A stretch of DNA of 64,000 nt from MGIIa-L3 sp038150305 (GTDB lineage: Archaea; Thermoplasmatota; Poseidoniia; Poseidoniales; Poseidoniaceae). Made by a program: the position numbers and the translations under genes. Of this stretch, positions 18,241-26,506 are shown in pieces. The notes under the pieces were generated by a model, which made no database searches, was not told the origin of the DNA, and worked only from the letters and a program-made list of their open reading frames with translations. Position 1 is the stretch's first letter. Each line of letters begins with the position of its first letter. Where the stretch lies: positions 1-64,000 of the forward strand of contig JAYOTG010000004.1 in NCBI GenBank assembly GCA_038150305.1, written 5' to 3'.

Positions 18241-20844
18241 CTAATCCTGCGAGACCGCACGCAGGACGGCCTCGACGTGCGCCACGTCCGGAATCGTGTG
18301 GTTCTCGAGGGGCGGAGAGAACGGCACCGGGGTGTCCAGCGCGCCAATGACCACCGGCGCAGCTTCGAGGGCATAGAAGGCCGATTCCATGATGCGGCTC
18401 TGAATCGTGTGGCCCAAACCTCCGGACCACTGGGCTTCGTGGAGCACAACCAGGCGACCGGTACGGAGGACGGAGTCCACGCAAGGTTGTGCATCGAACG
18501 GCATGAGCGTGCCAACGTCGATGACCTCGACCTCAACGCCTTCCGCCGCCAAGGTGGAAGCGGCATGCAAGGCGAGGTGAACCATCGCGCCCCACGTGAC
18601 CAGCGTGACGTCACGCCCGCCCCGGATCACGGTGCTCTTGCCGATGAGGTGTCGTTCGCCGGAGGCGACCGCGGCGTTGACCGCATCGGTCTCGACCTGC
18701 TGGTTAATCGACATCCCCCAGCCGGTTTTTCCGCCGCGCAGGCCGTACAACCCGATGTGCTCGAGGATGAGCACAGGGTCAGGAAGCGCGGAGGCTTCCA
18801 CGATCATGTCGTAGGCCTGCTGCGGAGTGCTTGGGGCCAGGACCACAAGCCCAGGATCGTTCGCATACCACGACTCGATCATGTTGGCGTGGTACGGGCC
18901 GCTTCGGGTTCGGGCACCAAGCGGGACACGCACCGTCATCGGACAATCGGCACCCCAGCGCCAGCGCAGCATGGCTGCGTTGTTGACCAGCGCGTTGTGT
19001 GCCAGCGCAGCAAAGCCACCGAATTGGATCTCGGCCATGGGCCGCATCCCAGACAAGGCCGCGCCAACGGCGGTGTGAATGATGACCGCCTCGCACAGCG
19101 GCATGTCGACCAAAAGATCCTGATGGCCAGCGTTTCGCAGGCCCATGTTGAGGCCAAAGGCTCCCGCGACCTCCATGTCCTCGCCAATGAAGACCGTGTT
19201 GTCGCCCTCTCGGTCGGCCACGTCGGCCATGGCTTGTTGAATCGCACGAGCGTAGGTCCACCCACCTTGTTCAGCATAGGACCAGGCCAGCTTCCCGACG
19301 TCCAGCGGGCTGGACGGAGGCGCTTGCATCAGGTCAGCGCCGTTGAGCCGTTGGAGGTGGCTGGCGTGGGTCTCCGCATCGTGGAGGCTCGTCACGCCTT
19401 CCGTCACGGTCCCAGGCTCAGGCCAAGGCATGGCGTCGAGCGCCTGAAGGGCCTGCTCAACGGCGGAGGTTTCCTCATCCTCCATGGCGTGAAGGTCGTC
19501 TTCATCGACGCCGAGTTCAAGAAGCAGCGAACGGTGCGTCGGAACTGGGTCTTTGGCTTCCCAGTAGTCCAACAACGCCTCGTCGACGTAGCCTTGCGTC
19601 GCCCCGGACGGGGCTCCAAGGTACAAGTCGTCATGGTGGTGGGCGTGCCCACAACCGCGCATCGTTTCGACGTGGATGAGTGTCGGCCCACCGCCTCCGA
19701 GGCCAAACTCCCTCGCGACGGCCACGCTGGCGTGGATGGCCGCTGGGTCTGATCCGTCGATCGTCCAACTCGGGAAGCCCATCGCCACCGCCTTGTCCGC
19801 CCAGAGTTCGACGCCAGATTGGTGCGCAGGAGGCGTGTCCAAGGCGATCTGATTGTTCTGAAGAATGTAGGTGATCGGTAGGCCGCGCGCACCTGCGAGG
19901 TTCATCGCTTCCCAAAATTCACCGGAGGAGGATGCACCCTCACCGATGCAGGCCACGTGGAAGCGGTCCATATCCTGACGGACGGCGGCAAAAGCCAGCC
20001 CCGTCATGGTGCAGGCCGCGATGGGCAGTGGTGCGGTTGGGGGGAGCACACCCACGTGCCATGCTCCAATGTGCAGGTCGCGTCCGCCGGCCTGGTCGTG
20101 ACCACCGTTCATGATCGAACCGGCCTTACCCAAATTGGCAGCCATGACGCCGAGCGGCGTGTCACCCATAGCGAGCGCAAGGCCAACGTCGCGGATCATC
20201 GGAGCCACAAGATCGCCGTCATAACCGGCCCCTGGACGAGCGTCCAGCGGAGCGTCTTGTTGCCGAACGAGGGGCGTGGCGGCGGCGACGATGCCCTCCT
20301 GCCACGTCGAACGGAAGCCTTTGCCTCCGAAGCGTGTCCCGTCCGGCGCTTCACGGCCTTCGGTGAACAGCACCTTCAGGGCTTCATCGAGGGCTCGGGT
20401 CCGTGTCATGAGACGCTGCCACTCCAAGCGATGATCCAAGGTCGCCGCCACGTAATGCGCCAATCGACGCAAGGTCAGGCGGAGGTCGATGAGCACCCGC
20501 GTCAGACGACGGCCAAGGTGAAGGTCGGCGTTTCGACGAGGGATGATCTCCTCGGCAGCATCGACCCCATCGAGGTGCCCAGCCTGCTCGGCCGCGAGAA
20601 GGGCGAAGGCGTCGATGAAGGCTTCACTGAACGCGTGCCACGATGCACCGTCGAAGACCTCAGCACCGTCTCCTGATGCATCCCAAGCCTCAACGGCGAC
20701 AGGAATCAGGCCTTGATGACGCTCAGCCATGAAGCGCAAGAGCTCTGCACGTGCGGCATCGGCGAGCAGGGGTGTGGCGAAGTCAAGTGGCCCGCTTGGC
20801 TTCCATCCGCTGCCGTGAATGCGGGGAAGGTCGCCTTGGGCCAT
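18241..20844 (-). CDS. Fused E1 alpha-beta subunit of a 2-oxoacid dehydrogenase complex
   Basis: 867 residues. Residues about 210-480 are the E1 alpha domain, with a ThDP-binding stretch (IGEGASSSGEFWEAMN, ending LQNNQ) in which GEG replaces the common GDG. Residues about 525-867 are the E1 beta domain (FIGEDMEVAGAFGLN, PLCEAVIIHTAVGAALSGMRPMAEIQF, ALGDTPVPFSPPLE-like end). The first 150 residues are an extra helical region. E1 decarboxylates pyruvate or branched-chain 2-oxoacids and acylates the E2 lipoyl arm. Alpha and beta are usually separate genes in this class, and no E2 or E3 gene is nearby, so partners must be elsewhere. The substrate is not determinable; branched-chain acids or pyruvate are likely. 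Confidence 0.85.
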   Translation of the reverse strand: MAQGDLPRIHGSGWKPSGPLDFATPLLADAARAELLRFMAERHQGLIPVAVEAWDASGDGAEVFDGASWHAFSEAFIDAFALLAAEQAGHLDGVDAAEEIIPRRNADLHLGRRLTRVLIDLRLTLRRLAHYVAATLDHRLEWQRLMTRTRALDEALKVLFTEGREAPDGTRFGGKGFRSTWQEGIVAAATPLVRQQDAPLDARPGAGYDGDLVAPMIRDVGLALAMGDTPLGVMAANLGKAGSIMNGGHDQAGGRDLHIGAWHVGVLPPTAPLPIAACTMTGLAFAAVRQDMDRFHVACIGEGASSSGEFWEAMNLAGARGLPITYILQNNQIALDTPPAHQSGVELWADKAVAMGFPSWTIDGSDPAAIHASVAVAREFGLGGGGPTLIHVETMRGCGHAHHHDDLYLGAPSGATQGYVDEALLDYWEAKDPVPTHRSLLLELGVDEDDLHAMEDEETSAVEQALQALDAMPWPEPGTVTEGVTSLHDAETHASHLQRLNGADLMQAPPSSPLDVGKLAWSYAEQGGWTYARAIQQAMADVADREGDNTVFIGEDMEVAGAFGLNMGLRNAGHQDLLVDMPLCEAVIIHTAVGAALSGMRPMAEIQFGGFAALAHNALVNNAAMLRWRWGADCPMTVRVPLGARTRSGPYHANMIESWYANDPGLVVLAPSTPQQAYDMIVEASALPDPVLILEHIGLYGLRGGKTGWGMSINQQVETDAVNAAVASGERHLIGKSTVIRGGRDVTLVTWGAMVHLALHAASTLAAEGVEVEVIDVGTLMPFDAQPCVDSVLRTGRLVVLHEAQWSGGLGHTIQSRIMESAFYALEAAPVVIGALDTPVPFSPPLENHTIPDVAHVEAVLRAVSQD

Positions 20845-20894
20845 GCGCTCACCGACCCGGCCACGAAGCGCCGGGCTTCAAACCTCCCTGTGGT

Positions 20895-21968
20895 CTAAGC
20901 GTCCTCGTTCGAGGGCCAAACCTTCAGCACTTCTTCGGCAAAACCTGTCGCGTCTTCCAAGCGCGTCATGAGGGTCAAGTCAGAAACGGCACCGGGGCGA
21001 CCGAGGTCCCAAAGCAGATCTCGGATTTCTTCCACGCACAGCCGGACGTAGGCCAGCGTCTCGTCGTCCACATGTTGCGCGCCTTCAAGCGGTGCATCCG
21101 TGACCCTTGGCGGCGCCTCGTCCAGGACCTCGTCCATCGACCGCTCGACCTCCATGGCGATTAGATCCGCTTGCCGCTGAAGCGCGTCCTGCATGCCACC
21201 GCTGTCCAGCATGGCCCCAGCACGCGCCTCGCTGGACGGCGCATCCCCAGACCCCAAGGTGGCCGATTTGGTCAAGTCGTCAATCGAGGGACCTGCGGGC
21301 GTCTGAGTGGCCTCAGCTTGGGCTTCAGAATCTGCTCCATCCTCGTTGGCCTCCACCAACCGCGCCATGGTCTTGCGGACCAACTCGACCAAGCCCTCTG
21401 GGTCCTCATCGAGGCCGACGGCGTCCGGCATCACCTCGCGCAACAAGTCTGCATTCAAGCGGTCCGAACCGAGCAGACCCCGGAGCACGGGCATCGCCCA
21501 TGAGCCGTCGTCCATCGCCGGCAGTGGAGCGGCAAACCCGGTGGCGAATCCACCCCCGCCCATGCCTTGCATGGGAACGTTCGCAGGTGGCGCTACCGTG
21601 CGCTTCTGAGCATGCGCATGCACCTGAGCGAGAAGGCGGGCCATGTCGATGGGTTTTCCGAGCACTTCGGCGACGCCAGCACGTGTGGCGCTGACCATGG
21701 CTTCCTGAGAGGTGTCACGCGAAAGGAGCACGATGCGCGTGCGGGTGCCGACCGCAGGGTTCGACGAAATCGATTGAGCCGCATCGTGAGGATCCCCGTC
21801 TGGCCATGCCTCCTCGAGCAGCAGCACTTCGGGCACCGTTGCAACCGTCGTTCCGACGGCTTGCCGCAGGGTGCTCGCCCTCGTGACCTGGAAACCCTCA
21901 CGCTCGAGGGTGTTGGCGAGGAGGGAACGGCGCCCCTCGTTGCCGTCCGCGACGATGACGTGCGCCAT
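20895..21968 (-). CDS. Pseudo-receiver (REC-like) protein with helical tail
   Basis: 357 residues from ATG 21968. Residues 1-120 have the layout of a response-regulator receiver: VIVADGNEGRR (Asp7, but the second acid is Gly), VLLLEEAWPDGD at the phosphorylation loop, IVLLSRD (Ser at the Thr/Ser site), and LGKPID (conserved Lys). At the phosphoacceptor position Asp is replaced by Glu52, so phosphorylation is not expected; Glu can mimic a permanently phosphorylated state. The remaining 230 residues are a low-complexity linker (Gly/Met/Ala) and acidic helices with no DNA-binding motif. It could be a scaffold or signalling adaptor. It sits between the moeB-like and E1 genes on the same strand. 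Confidence 0.6.
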   Translation of the reverse strand: MAHVIVADGNEGRRSLLANTLEREGFQVTRASTLRQAVGTTVATVPEVLLLEEAWPDGDPHDAAQSISSNPAVGTRTRIVLLSRDTSQEAMVSATRAGVAEVLGKPIDMARLLAQVHAHAQKRTVAPPANVPMQGMGGGGFATGFAAPLPAMDDGSWAMPVLRGLLGSDRLNADLLREVMPDAVGLDEDPEGLVELVRKTMARLVEANEDGADSEAQAEATQTPAGPSIDDLTKSATLGSGDAPSSEARAGAMLDSGGMQDALQRQADLIAMEVERSMDEVLDEAPPRVTDAPLEGAQHVDDETLAYVRLCVEEIRDLLWDLGRPGAVSDLTLMTRLEDATGFAEEVLKVWPSNEDA

Positions 21969-22051
21969 GGCCTTCCCCAAAGGGCGAGCGCACGGTGACG
22001 GACTTCAACCTCTTCCTTCACGAGATGCGAAGGACGGCCATACTCAGCCGT

Positions 22052-23236
22052 TCATCCAACGCGGATGTCCTCGGGCGCCAGGGCATACCATCCGAGGATG
22101 CCGTCTTCGAGGTTATAGAGCCGGGCGCCGTCGACGCCCGCTTCCATGAGCAACATCGCGGCCATCATGGAGCGCATGCCCGACTTGCAGTGAATGAGGA
22201 TGTCACCCTCAGCAGGAAGTTCAGCCATGGCTTCGACGACCTGCGGATGAGGCACGAGCAGGCCGCAGCTGTGAGCGGCCATGCTGGCGTGCTCTTGAGG
22301 GGAGCGTACATCGAGGACGAAGGGAGACCAGCCGTCTGCCCGCTTTTGGAGGAACTCCGAGGAGGAGATTTGGTGGAACATCATGCCGGCCGGTGCCGCA
22401 TCCGTCTCATCAAGGTGGCGCCGCGCTCGGCATGCAGGATCGGCCTCCCAGATGGTCCGGGCGTCAGAAAGATCCGTGGGTGAAGCACGGCCCTCAAGCC
22501 GGTGGAAAGTAAGGTGTTGGACGTCGAGGGCTTGGACGTCGACCAAGGTCAGGCGGCCTTTCGCATCCTCGCCCCGGCCCAGCAGAACCTCGACGGCGAG
22601 GGCGGCTTGCATCGTCCCAAGCACGCCGGGCACGGCACCCAACACGCCAACTTCGTCGCAGGCTTGGACCGTGCCGGGCGGTGGCGCGTCGGGATGAAGG
22701 TCCCTGTACGAGGCGCCTGTGGCCGGTTCAAAAAGCGCCAATCGCCCTTCGAAACGATGCACGGAGGCGTGAATCCATGGCGTGTCGAGCAGGGCACACG
22801 CATCGTCGAGGAGGTAGCGTGCAGGAATCAAATCGGTGCCGTCGATCACGAGGTCATGGCCCTCGAGCAAGGCCAAGGCGTTGCTCGGGTTCAAACGCGT
22901 GATATGGACATGAACGTCGAGTTCTGGGTCAAGGTCGAGCACGCGTTGCGCGGCCACTTCGGCCTTGTTGCGACCAACGTCTTCTGTGCGATACAGGACT
23001 TGCCGCTGAAGGTTTGAGAGGCTCACCACGTCATCGTCGATGACGGTCAGGCGACCAACGCCGGCTGCAGCGAGGTAAAGCAACACAGGGCAGCCAAGTC
23101 CCCCGGCACCGACGACGGCGACAGCGGCAGAGCTCAGCCTTGCTTGTCCGTCAGCACCGATCTCTTCCATGCGCAGGTGCCGCGCATGGCGAACGGCGTC
23201 CACGCCGCGCGATGGCCGCTCGGCGTGTTCAGTCAT
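22052..23236 (-). CDS. MoeB/UbaA-type E1-like adenylyltransferase fused to a rhodanese domain
   Basis: 394 residues from ATG 23236, which overlaps the trxB stop by 8 bases. Residues about 25-275 are a ThiF/MoeB domain: AVVGAGGLGCPVLLYLAAAG (ATP loop), DDVVSLSNLQRQVLY, GTDLIPARYLLDDAC, and CDEVGVLGAVPGVLGTMQA. Residues about 300-390 are a rhodanese with catalytic Cys in HCKSGMRS. The domain order matches MOCS3/Uba4, which activates ubiquitin-like carrier proteins (MoaD, SAMPs) for sulfur transfer in molybdopterin and tRNA thiolation. The paired CxxC zinc motifs that usually end the E1 domain are missing; only DPACRARR remains. Coupling to trxB suggests thiol-reduction support. Confidence 0.85.
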   Translation of the reverse strand: MTEHAERPSRGVDAVRHARHLRMEEIGADGQARLSSAAVAVVGAGGLGCPVLLYLAAAGVGRLTVIDDDVVSLSNLQRQVLYRTEDVGRNKAEVAAQRVLDLDPELDVHVHITRLNPSNALALLEGHDLVIDGTDLIPARYLLDDACALLDTPWIHASVHRFEGRLALFEPATGASYRDLHPDAPPPGTVQACDEVGVLGAVPGVLGTMQAALAVEVLLGRGEDAKGRLTLVDVQALDVQHLTFHRLEGRASPTDLSDARTIWEADPACRARRHLDETDAAPAGMMFHQISSSEFLQKRADGWSPFVLDVRSPQEHASMAAHSCGLLVPHPQVVEAMAELPAEGDILIHCKSGMRSMMAAMLLMEAGVDGARLYNLEDGILGWYALAPEDIRVG

Positions 23237-24167
23237 GTTGCGCCTCAAGCCACCGCTCTGCATCAATGGCGGCCTGACATCCCATGCCGGCCGCGGTGAT
23301 GGCCTGTCGGTAGCGGGTGTCAACCACGTCACCGGCGGCGAACACGCCTGGGACGCTGGTCATGGTGTGTTCATTGTGAAGGATGTAGCCCTCGTCATCG
23401 GTCTCGACTTGTCCACCGAGGAAGGCCGTGATCGGTTTGTGACCGATGGCGATGAAGGCACCGGTGCAGGCGATTTCCTCTTCGGTGCCGTCACGTGGGT
23501 CCACGAGAACAGCGCCGCTGAGGCCTTTCTCGTCGGACAACCAACGCTCAACTTGCCTGTAGGTCTTGATTTCGATTTTGGGATGAGCAGCAGCTCGGTC
23601 GTACATCACCTGCGAAGCACGGAACACGTCACGTCGATGGACCAAGGTCACCTTCGAAGCAAAGCGTGTCAGGAACGTGGCTTCCTCCATCGCAGAGTCA
23701 CCACCCCCGACCACGATGACCTCTTCATCGCGGAAGAAGGCGCCGTCACACGTGGCGCAGGTGCTGATGCCGCGTCCTTTCTGCGCATCTTCGCCTTCCG
23801 CTCCAAGCCAGATCGATTCGGCGCCGGTGCAGACGATGACGGCGTTGGCATGATGGGTTTCTCCTTCGACCGTGACGGCAAAGGGACGGGTGCTCAGGTC
23901 AACGGAATCGACGTTCTTGTCGTGCACTTCGAGACCAAAACGTTCGGCTTGCTCCCGGAGTTCCATCATCATCTCGGGACCACCGATGCCCTTCGGATAG
24001 CCGGGGAAGTTCTCGATGTCGGAGGTCAGCATCAGCTGACCGCCGGACATGTATCCGGCGAACATCAGGGGCTCCAGCATGGCGCGAGCGGCATACAAGC
24101 CGGCCGTGTATCCGGCGGGCCCGGAACCGATGATGATGATCTCTCGTACGCCTTCTGACTCGACCAT
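23229..24167 (-). CDS. trxB: Thioredoxin reductase
   Basis: 312 residues. The FAD site is IIIIGSGPAGYTAGLYAAR, the redox-active disulfide is in STCATCDGAFF (CxxC), the NADPH site is VIVVGGGDSAMEEA with HRRDVFRAS, and the second FAD motif is GVFAAGDVVDTRYRQ. The enzyme reduces thioredoxin or a similar small thiol protein with NAD(P)H. HRRxxFRA fits NADPH preference. It sits after the riboflavin genes (44-base gap) and overlaps the MoeB-rhodanese start, so flavin supply, reductase and sulfur transfer genes share a transcription direction. Confidence 0.95.
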   Translation of the reverse strand: MVESEGVREIIIIGSGPAGYTAGLYAARAMLEPLMFAGYMSGGQLMLTSDIENFPGYPKGIGGPEMMMELREQAERFGLEVHDKNVDSVDLSTRPFAVTVEGETHHANAVIVCTGAESIWLGAEGEDAQKGRGISTCATCDGAFFRDEEVIVVGGGDSAMEEATFLTRFASKVTLVHRRDVFRASQVMYDRAAAHPKIEIKTYRQVERWLSDEKGLSGAVLVDPRDGTEEEIACTGAFIAIGHKPITAFLGGQVETDDEGYILHNEHTMTSVPGVFAAGDVVDTRYRQAITAAGMGCQAAIDAERWLEAQHD

Positions 24168-24211
24168 GCGTCAAGCAAAGGAAACCTGTCTTTCAACGTT
24201 CGCGCCGCACA

Positions 24212-24631
24212 TCAGGGTTGAACGTTCAGCATGTGAACGACAGCTTCGATGGCTGCTCGTGCATGAGGAACAAGCCGAGGCTCGATGTGCTCAGGATCGG
24301 CACCGGGTCCAATGATGCCCAAACCGATTGGGCGATTGTACTCCAACTGAAGGTCAATCAAAGCCGCCATGACCGCGTCACCCATCGCTTGACCGTGCAG
24401 GGTCTGCCCGCGTTCGATGATGCCCAACGTCACAACGCCCACGCATCCCGCGTCAAGCAAGCGCTTGGTGGCCAACGGAACTTCGAACGCGCCCGGCACC
24501 CACACGGGTTCCATCAATTCGCCCCATGAGCCGAGCAAGGCTTGGTCCTCAATGGTCAACTTGACCGTGTCAAGCATCCTGTTGACCTCGTCCTCGTGGA
24601 AAGACCCACACACCACGCCAATCTTGCTCAT
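24212..24631 (-). CDS. ribH: 6,7-dimethyl-8-ribityllumazine synthase
   Basis: 139 residues. It condenses 5-amino-6-ribitylaminouracil with 3,4-dihydroxy-2-butanone 4-phosphate. WVPGAFEVPLA and GVVTLGIIERGQTLHGQAMGDAV are the substrate and phosphate binding regions; the usual GxTxH is here RGQTLHGQ, keeping the catalytic His. The length is typical of the short archaeal form. It overlaps the riboflavin synthase stop by 4 bases (ATGA). It is the last gene of the ribB-ribL-ribE-ribH cluster. Confidence 0.93.
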   Translation of the reverse strand: MSKIGVVCGSFHEDEVNRMLDTVKLTIEDQALLGSWGELMEPVWVPGAFEVPLATKRLLDAGCVGVVTLGIIERGQTLHGQAMGDAVMAALIDLQLEYNRPIGLGIIGPGADPEHIEPRLVPHARAAIEAVVHMLNVQP

Positions 24632-25239
24632 GCCAGTGCCTCCTGTGCCTTGATGCGTTCAACCGTTTCAACCGCAGCAACGGTGATGGGGTCGACCTCG
24701 AGGTTCACCCGGTCACCGACGGTGGCCTTCCCAAGCGTGGTCCTCGCGAGTGTTTCCGGAATGAGGTGCAGGTAGAATCCATCGTCCTCGCACCGGCCGA
24801 CCGTCAATGAAATGCCGGAGATGGCGATGTACCCTTTTTCGAAAATGTAGCGCATGGTGGCTTCTGACGCCTCGATCCGAAGGTCACAGGTCTCCCCAGT
24901 TCTGGTGATGTCCTCGATGCGGCCGGTGTCGAACACGTGCCCAGAAACAAGGTGGCCCCCGACTTCATCACCAAAGCGAAGCGCGCGTTCGACGTTGACC
25001 TCATCGCCTGCCTTGCGATCGCCAATGGTGCTCCGATCCATGGTCTCCGCGATGACGTCGAACGCGACCTCGTCGCCGTTCACGGCGACCGCCGTGAGGC
25101 AGACGCCATCGATGGCCACGCTCGCGCCCAGTTCGAGATGCTCGGTGTTCGGCACCGCCACGACCAACCGCCACGAGCCGTCCATCGCCTCGAACGAGCG
25201 GACGGTCCCGCACCCTTCAACGAGACCAGTGAACATCAT
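24628..25239 (-). CDS. ribE: Riboflavin synthase, bacterial two-repeat type
   Basis: About 203 residues with two lumazine-binding repeats: the first begins MFTGLVEGCGTV and contains VAIDGVCLTA, and the second begins around GGHLVSGHVFDTG with FEKGYIAISGISLTV. The N-terminal MFTG segment is the family's catalytic hallmark. The enzyme dismutates lumazine to riboflavin. Most archaea use an unrelated riboflavin synthase related to lumazine synthase, so this bacterial form points to gene transfer. Two adjacent ATG codons (25239, 25236) overlap the ribL stop; MFTG from 25236 is the family-like start. Confidence 0.94.
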   Translation of the reverse strand: MMFTGLVEGCGTVRSFEAMDGSWRLVVAVPNTEHLELGASVAIDGVCLTAVAVNGDEVAFDVIAETMDRSTIGDRKAGDEVNVERALRFGDEVGGHLVSGHVFDTGRIEDITRTGETCDLRIEASEATMRYIFEKGYIAISGISLTVGRCEDDGFYLHLIPETLARTTLGKATVGDRVNLEVDPITVAAVETVERIKAQEALA

Positions 25240-25673
25240 GCAGCCCCCCGTTCAAGGATGCGTGCGATGATTTTGCGGGTCCCGTCGAGGTCACCGGTCA
25301 GACCAGCTACGCGGGTCACGTCGATGGTGTGATAGCCGAGTTCGTCGAGGCGCTCACGGATTAAGCGCTCCGCGTGTTCTTGGTCGTAGCCGAGCGCGAT
25401 GATGTCGGGACGAACTTTGGGCAGGATGTCGAAGATGGGAACGTCGGGGGCGTTCCCGACGATGGCTTCGTCCACAGGCTTCAGTCCCCCCACGAGCCGC
25501 TGGCGAAAGGCCATCGGCGTGACCGGGTCGTGCTTTCGAGCCCGTACTGTGTCGTCGTGAGCGACCACCACGGTGAGGTGCTCGCCCAGAGCTTTGGCCT
25601 GTTCGAGGTAGTGAAGATGGCCGGCATGGAGGAGGTCGAACACCCCAACCGCCATCACGCGCTTGCCGCTCAC
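25236..25673 (-). CDS. ribL: FAD synthase, archaeal RibL type
   Basis: 145 residues. The cytidylyltransferase fold shows GVFDLLHAGHLHYLEQAKAL (the HxGH nucleotide motif), and later DIIALGYDQEH. RibL-type FMN adenylyltransferases are archaeal enzymes that make FAD from FMN and ATP; related proteins are glycerol-3-phosphate or ethanolamine-phosphate cytidylyltransferases. The position inside a riboflavin gene cluster supports FAD synthesis. It begins 25 bases after the ribB stop and overlaps ribE. The cysteines sometimes found near the C-terminus of RibL are not seen. Confidence 0.88.
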   Translation of the reverse strand: MSGKRVMAVGVFDLLHAGHLHYLEQAKALGEHLTVVVAHDDTVRARKHDPVTPMAFRQRLVGGLKPVDEAIVGNAPDVPIFDILPKVRPDIIALGYDQEHAERLIRERLDELGYHTIDVTRVAGLTGDLDGTRKIIARILERGAA

Positions 25674-25698
25674 GTCCTTGCCTCCAGCCTCGGGCCCT

Positions 25699-26418
25699 TC
25701 ACGCCTTCGCCGTTATGCCGAGATGAACCAAGAGCTCAGCGCCGTGAACAAAGGGGATGCCGTGCTGAGCCGCCCATGCCTCAGCATCGGCCACTTGAAG
25801 CGCAGCGTCGCCGTCTGGTTGCAGCATTTCCGCGCCGATTACGACCGGCACCGCCCCTGCTGCACGTGCGAGACCGACGGCCAACTCGGTGTGGCCCTGC
25901 CGTCGCTCGAGGCCATGCTCGGCTTCGCGACACACAGGAATGTGACCCGGCGTCCTGAATTCCTTACCAAGCGCGGCAATGGCCTGTGCCTGGTCTGTTC
26001 CTTCGCTCAGCACCTGTTGGGTCAATTCTGCGAACCGTCGCGTGGTGAGCGCACGGTCGCGGTCCGTGATGCCGGTGAAGGTCTCGCGATGGTTGATCGA
26101 GAGGGTGAACGCTGACCGGGCATCGTACTGCAGATCGTTGGTCCGCAGGGCATGCAAGACGGGATGCTCTTCCAGCAGTGCAGGTGCGGCGTGGAGGTCT
26201 TGCAAATAGGGCATCCCGAAGGCTTCGCCAACGTCGTGACCGATGGCGAGGAAGAGCAAACCTCCGCATTCTTGCCGAAGACGGCGCATCGCTGCTGGGT
26301 CAGCAGAAAGGGCTGGGAAGAGGAGGTCGGTTTCGCCCTCGCGGTTCTCGGCGTCGAAGACGCATACGGGTTCGCCTCGCGCGAAGGCGTCGAGGGCTGC
26401 CTGCAGACCCGTGGTCAT
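25699..26418 (-). CDS. ribB: 3,4-dihydroxy-2-butanone 4-phosphate synthase
   Basis: 239 residues from ATG 26418. Active-site motifs are VFDAENREGETDLLFPA (Asp/Glu metal and acid-base residues), FTLSINHRETFTGITDRDRALT, and FRTPGHIPVCREAEHGLERRQGHTELAVGLARAAG. The enzyme converts ribulose 5-phosphate to the four-carbon unit used by RibH. It lacks the fused GTP cyclohydrolase II domain, as in archaea. A possible start upstream in this frame would run into the divergent endonuclease gene and is rejected. First gene of the riboflavin operon. Confidence 0.94.
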   Translation of the reverse strand: MTTGLQAALDAFARGEPVCVFDAENREGETDLLFPALSADPAAMRRLRQECGGLLFLAIGHDVGEAFGMPYLQDLHAAPALLEEHPVLHALRTNDLQYDARSAFTLSINHRETFTGITDRDRALTTRRFAELTQQVLSEGTDQAQAIAALGKEFRTPGHIPVCREAEHGLERRQGHTELAVGLARAAGAVPVVIGAEMLQPDGDAALQVADAEAWAAQHGIPFVHGAELLVHLGITAKA

Positions 26419-26436
26419 GTTTGCAGGCTCGGCCTC

Positions 26437-26450
26437 CCCTTCAAGAAGGG
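26437..26450. promoter_or_regulatory. Short inverted repeat between ribB and the endonuclease gene
   Basis: CCCTTC-AA-GAAGGG, arms of six with a two-base spacer, lies 19 bases upstream of the ribB ATG and 57 before the divergent ATG. It could be an operator for riboflavin control (archaeal rib genes are often under RbkR) or chance; arms of six are short. Confidence 0.25.
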
Positions 26451-26506
26451 TCGTATCGGGACACTTTCGCCGGATTTGGCAACGCTTTGACCGGAAAGGG
26501 TTCTTC

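Noticed and set aside
18190..19752. 520-codon plus-strand ORF opposite the E1 dehydrogenase gene
   Set aside because: No motifs, biased toward Arg/Gly/Val, and directly opposite a gene with clear ThDP motifs; typical antisense shadow in high-GC DNA.
26243..26506. N-terminal extension of the endonuclease IV-like ORF
   Set aside because: The extension overlaps ribB and is Arg/Pro-rich; ATG 26507 has a good RBS and the barrel begins soon after.
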